This document shows, piece by piece, positions 61,462 through 64,000 of a stretch of 64,000 bases of DNA. Made by a program: the position numbers and the translations under genes. The notes beneath the pieces are model-generated. The model had not been told where the DNA came from. It made no database searches and saw only the letters and a list, made by a program, of their open reading frames with translations. Each line of letters opens with the position of its first letter. The stretch's first letter is position 1. Origin of the DNA: Aquisalimonas lutea (GTDB lineage Bacteria; Pseudomonadota; Gammaproteobacteria; Nitrococcales; Aquisalimonadaceae); NCBI RefSeq assembly GCF_030409225.1, contig NZ_JAUFPK010000004.1, positions 387,792-451,791 of the forward strand, read 5' to 3'.

Positions 61462-64000
61462 TCAGCGCACGGCCTGCCACTGCCGCCGCAGGCGCTTCTC
61501 CGAGGCCGGCATGGCCGTGCCCAGATGCTGGGCGAACAGCGAGATGCGGTATTCCTCCAGCAGGTGGCGCATGCGCTGGAGCTCCGGGTCGTGGATGCCG
61601 GCCTCCCGGTGGCGGGCCGCCCGATCCTGCCACGCCTCCCACCAGGGGCGCACCAGGTGGGTGCGCTGGGCATCGCGGCGCGGGTCCTCGGCCTGCTTCG
61701 TCAGCCGGTGCTCCAGGCCGTCCAGGTACCGGGGCAGGTGCTCCAGCAGCTCCGCCGGCAGCTCCAGCAGGAAGTGCGGAAACACCAGGGCGTCCAGGTG
61801 CTCGCTCATGTCCCGGAAGCTGTCCATGCCTTCCAGTCCCCGCGGCTCCTTGAGGGCCTTGCGCAGCACGTGATAGCGCTCCAGGATGCGTGCGACCCGG
61901 CGGGCGAAGCGCTCTCCCTCGGCCACCAGCTCCTCCCGGCCGGCATCCAGCATGACGCGGAATGCCGCCTCGTCCCGGGGCAATGCCCGCCCCGAGAGGA
62001 ACACCCGGTCGACCACCGCGGCCAGGAGCTCATCGCGGAGCTCGTCGCTGCCGCCCAGCCCCTGGTACTGCAGCGCCATGCGCTGGAAGTCCGGGAGATG
62101 ATCCCGCAGGTACGCCACGGTGTCGCGCAGCTGCAGGCGGACCAGGCGCCGGATGCCCGCGCGCGTTCGCTGCTCCGCGGCCTCCGGGGCATCCGTGACC
62201 TCCAGGGCGACGCTGGCCCCCTCGTCGACGATGGCCGGATAGCCCCGGACGGTGATCCCGTGCTGGCGGAACTCCACGGTCTCCGGCAGCTCGCCGAAGT
62301 CCCAGCGGGTGATGCCCCGGCGCTCCCAGGTACTCTCCCGGCGGCCGGCGCGGAAATCGGTGCTGGCGCGGTCGCCGAGGCGATCCTGCAGGGCGCGGAG
62401 ATCGCGCCCGCGCTCCAGCAGCCCGCCTTCGGCGTCGTACACCTGGATGTTCATGCGCAGGTGATCCGGCAGGGTCACGGCGTCCCAGGTCTCCGGGGGC
62501 ACATCCACCCCGGTCATGCGGTGGAGCTGCCGGCGCAGGGCGTCGATCAGCGAGCCCCGGCCCGGCGTCATGGCGGCCAGCGCTTCCCGGGCGAAATCCG
62601 GCGCCGGCACGAAATGACGGCGCAACGCCTTGGGCAGCCCCCGGATCAGGGCCGTGACCTTCTCCTCCAGCAAGCCGGGCACAAGCCACTCCAGCGGCTC
62701 CGGCGCGAGCTGGTTGAGTGCTGCCAGCGGCACCTGCAGGGATACCCCGTCGTCGGCATGCCCCGGCTCGAAGTGGTAGCTCAGCGGCAGCTGCAGCTCG
62801 CCGACCTGCAGCGCCTCCGGGTACCGGGTGCCGGTGACCTCCTCGGCGCCGTGCTGCATCAGCGCCTCGCGGGTCATGTACAGCCGGCGCGGCTGCTTGT
62901 CCTCGACCTTGCGGCGCCAGCGCTCGAAGCCGCGCAGGTCGTAGACATCCTCCGGCACGCGCTCGGCGTAGAAGGCATAGAGGCGGTCCGCGTCCACCAG
63001 GACGTCCCGGCGGCGGGACTTCTCCTCCAGCTCGCGGATGTCCGCGATGAGCGCCCGGTTGTGCTCGCGGAACCGCCCCTTGCTGTCCACCCGGTCCTCG
63101 ACGAGCCCCTGGCGCAGGAAGATCTCCCGCGCCTCCGCCGGATCGATGCGACCGTAGTCCACCTTGCGCCCGGTCACCAGCGGCAGGCCGTAGAGCGTCA
63201 CAGTCTCGTAGGCGCTTACCCGGCCCTTGCGCCGGTCCCAGTGCGGCTCGCTGTAGCTGCGCTGCACCAGGTGGCCGGCGACCCCCTCGACTTCCCGGGG
63301 ATCCACCGCCGCCACGGTGCGGGCGAACACGCGCGAGGTCTCCACGAGCTCCGCGGCCACGATCCACTTGGGACGGCGCTTCGCCAGGGCCGACCCCGGG
63401 AAGATGGTCAGCTTCAGGTCGCGCGCGCCCAGATACCCCGAATCGTCGCTGCGCATGGCCACGTTGCCCAGCAGCCCGGTGAGCAGGGCCCGGTGGAGCG
63501 GTGCGTAGTCGGCCGGCTCGGTATTGGCCCGGTAGCCCTGCCCCGTCACCAGCTCCTTGAGCTGCCGGTGGATATCGGCCCACTCGCGCATGCGCAGCGG
63601 GCTGAGGTAGTGGTCGCGGCACCAGCGGCGGAGCTTGTTGCTGGACAGGTGGCGGCGCTGGTGCTGGTAGTCCTGCCACAGGTTCACGAAGCCGAGGAAA
63701 TCGGAGCGCTCATCCTGCCATTGCCGGTGGGCCTGGTCCGCCGCCTGCTGGGCCTCCAGCGGGCGCTCGCGCGGGTCCTGGATGCTCAGGGCCGCGGCGA
63801 TGACCAGCAGCTCGCTGACCGCGCCCTGCTCGCCGGCGGCGAGCAGCATGCGGCCGATGGTGGGATCCACGGGCAGGCGGGCCAGCTGGCGCCCGAGAGC
63901 CGTCAGCCGGCGCCCGTCGTCCACGGCCCGGAGCTCGAACAGGCTGCGGTAGCCGTCATTGATGTAGCGCCGGTCCGGCGGCTCGACGAAGGGGAACGCC
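61462..64000 (-). CDS. hrpA: ATP-dependent RNA helicase HrpA, C-terminal part (cut by window end)
   Basis: This is the C-terminal region, about 845 residues, of a DEAH-box RNA helicase. The first residues in the window, AFPFVEPPDRRYINDGYRSL, match the end of the helicase core. The ratchet-like domain follows (LTALGRQLARLPVDPTIGRM), then the long DUF3418-type C-terminal domain typical of HrpA (LVPGLLEEKVTALIRGLPKA, then ALRRQLHRMTGVDVP). E. coli HrpA is 1300 residues, so about 450 residues with motifs I-VI lie beyond the window. It is followed by prfB in the same direction. Confidence 0.93.
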   Translation of the reverse strand, partial: AFPFVEPPDRRYINDGYRSLFELRAVDDGRRLTALGRQLARLPVDPTIGRMLLAAGEQGAVSELLVIAAALSIQDPRERPLEAQQAADQAHRQWQDERSDFLGFVNLWQDYQHQRRHLSSNKLRRWCRDHYLSPLRMREWADIHRQLKELVTGQGYRANTEPADYAPLHRALLTGLLGNVAMRSDDSGYLGARDLKLTIFPGSALAKRRPKWIVAAELVETSRVFARTVAAVDPREVEGVAGHLVQRSYSEPHWDRRKGRVSAYETVTLYGLPLVTGRKVDYGRIDPAEAREIFLRQGLVEDRVDSKGRFREHNRALIADIRELEEKSRRRDVLVDADRLYAFYAERVPEDVYDLRGFERWRRKVEDKQPRRLYMTREALMQHGAEEVTGTRYPEALQVGELQLPLSYHFEPGHADDGVSLQVPLAALNQLAPEPLEWLVPGLLEEKVTALIRGLPKALRRHFVPAPDFAREALAAMTPGRGSLIDALRRQLHRMTGVDVPPETWDAVTLPDHLRMNIQVYDAEGGLLERGRDLRALQDRLGDRASTDFRAGRRESTWERRGITRWDFGELPETVEFRQHGITVRGYPAIVDEGASVALEVTDAPEAAEQRTRAGIRRLVRLQLRDTVAYLRDHLPDFQRMALQYQGLGGSDELRDELLAAVVDRVFLSGRALPRDEAAFRVMLDAGREELVAEGERFARRVARILERYHVLRKALKEPRGLEGMDSFRDMSEHLDALVFPHFLLELPAELLEHLPRYLDGLEHRLTKQAEDPRRDAQRTHLVRPWWEAWQDRAARHREAGIHDPELQRMRHLLEEYRISLFAQHLGTAMPASEKRLRRQWQAVR

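Overview
This window is a GC-rich stretch of a gammaproteobacterial chromosome, cut inside a gene at both ends (a response regulator at base 1 and hrpA at base 64000). Gene content and order point to Gammaproteobacteria: uvrY-uvrC-pgsA followed by tRNA-Gly/Cys/Leu, barA divergent from cysM/rlmD, lepA-lepB-rnc-era-recO-pdxJ-acpS, rpoE-rseA-rseC-mucD, sdhCDAB-sdhE-ygfX, and prfB-lysS. The acidic, GC-rich proteins would fit a halophilic Ectothiorhodospiraceae-like organism, but that placement is inference. I saw no prophage, insertion sequence or CRISPR array.

Layout. (1) 1-5979: a truncated OmpR-type regulator, then a rightward run of methyltransferase, PhoD-like phosphatase, Ca2+/Na+ exchanger, a homologue of animal calcium-activated nucleotidase, and a diacylglycerol-kinase-family lipid kinase. 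Three 11-bp-spaced TGAC repeats lie in the divergent promoter region. (2) 5980-10747: a biotin operon, bioMNY plus an acyl-CoA ligase and a thiolase-like protein, behind a recognisable BirA operator. (3) 10890-16563: a signalling island with a phasin-like protein, two FixJ-type regulators, a soluble PAS-PAS histidine kinase, a small PAS-like protein and a PAS-GGDEF cyclase. (4) 16723-22908: a glycerophosphodiesterase, a DUF192 protein, and a branched-chain amino acid ABC transporter whose binding-protein gene converges on livGFHM. (5) 23011-28697: pyk, a methyltransferase, three tRNAs, pgsA, uvrC and uvrY. (6) 28890-40614: metabolism (fumC, purB, cysM), RNA/nucleotide enzymes (rlmD, nudF, an exonuclease) and the BarA sensor that pairs with UvrY. 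(7) 40608-50592: a long leftward run from rpoE through rseA, rseC, mucD, lepA, lepB, rnc, era, recO and pdxJ to acpS; rseB is missing. (8) 50913-58172: nadB, the complete sdhCDAB operon and four assembly or accessory genes for it (sdhE, ygfX, an SDHAF4-type gene, ygfZ). (9) 58173-64000: a remarkable pair of inverted structured repeats, lysS, prfB with its programmed frameshift, and the 3' part of hrpA.

The most unusual element is at 58199-58766. Two inverted copies of a multi-hairpin element, each bounded by 32-33 bp inverted repeats, fill the whole gap between ygfZ and lysS. Their internal hairpins differ in sequence by compensatory changes and keep one loop motif, so the folded structure appears to be under selection. 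The next most interesting are the BirA-controlled biotin operon with its thiolase-like protein lacking the second catalytic cysteine, the calcium/phosphate gene run, and the FixJ/phasin signalling island.
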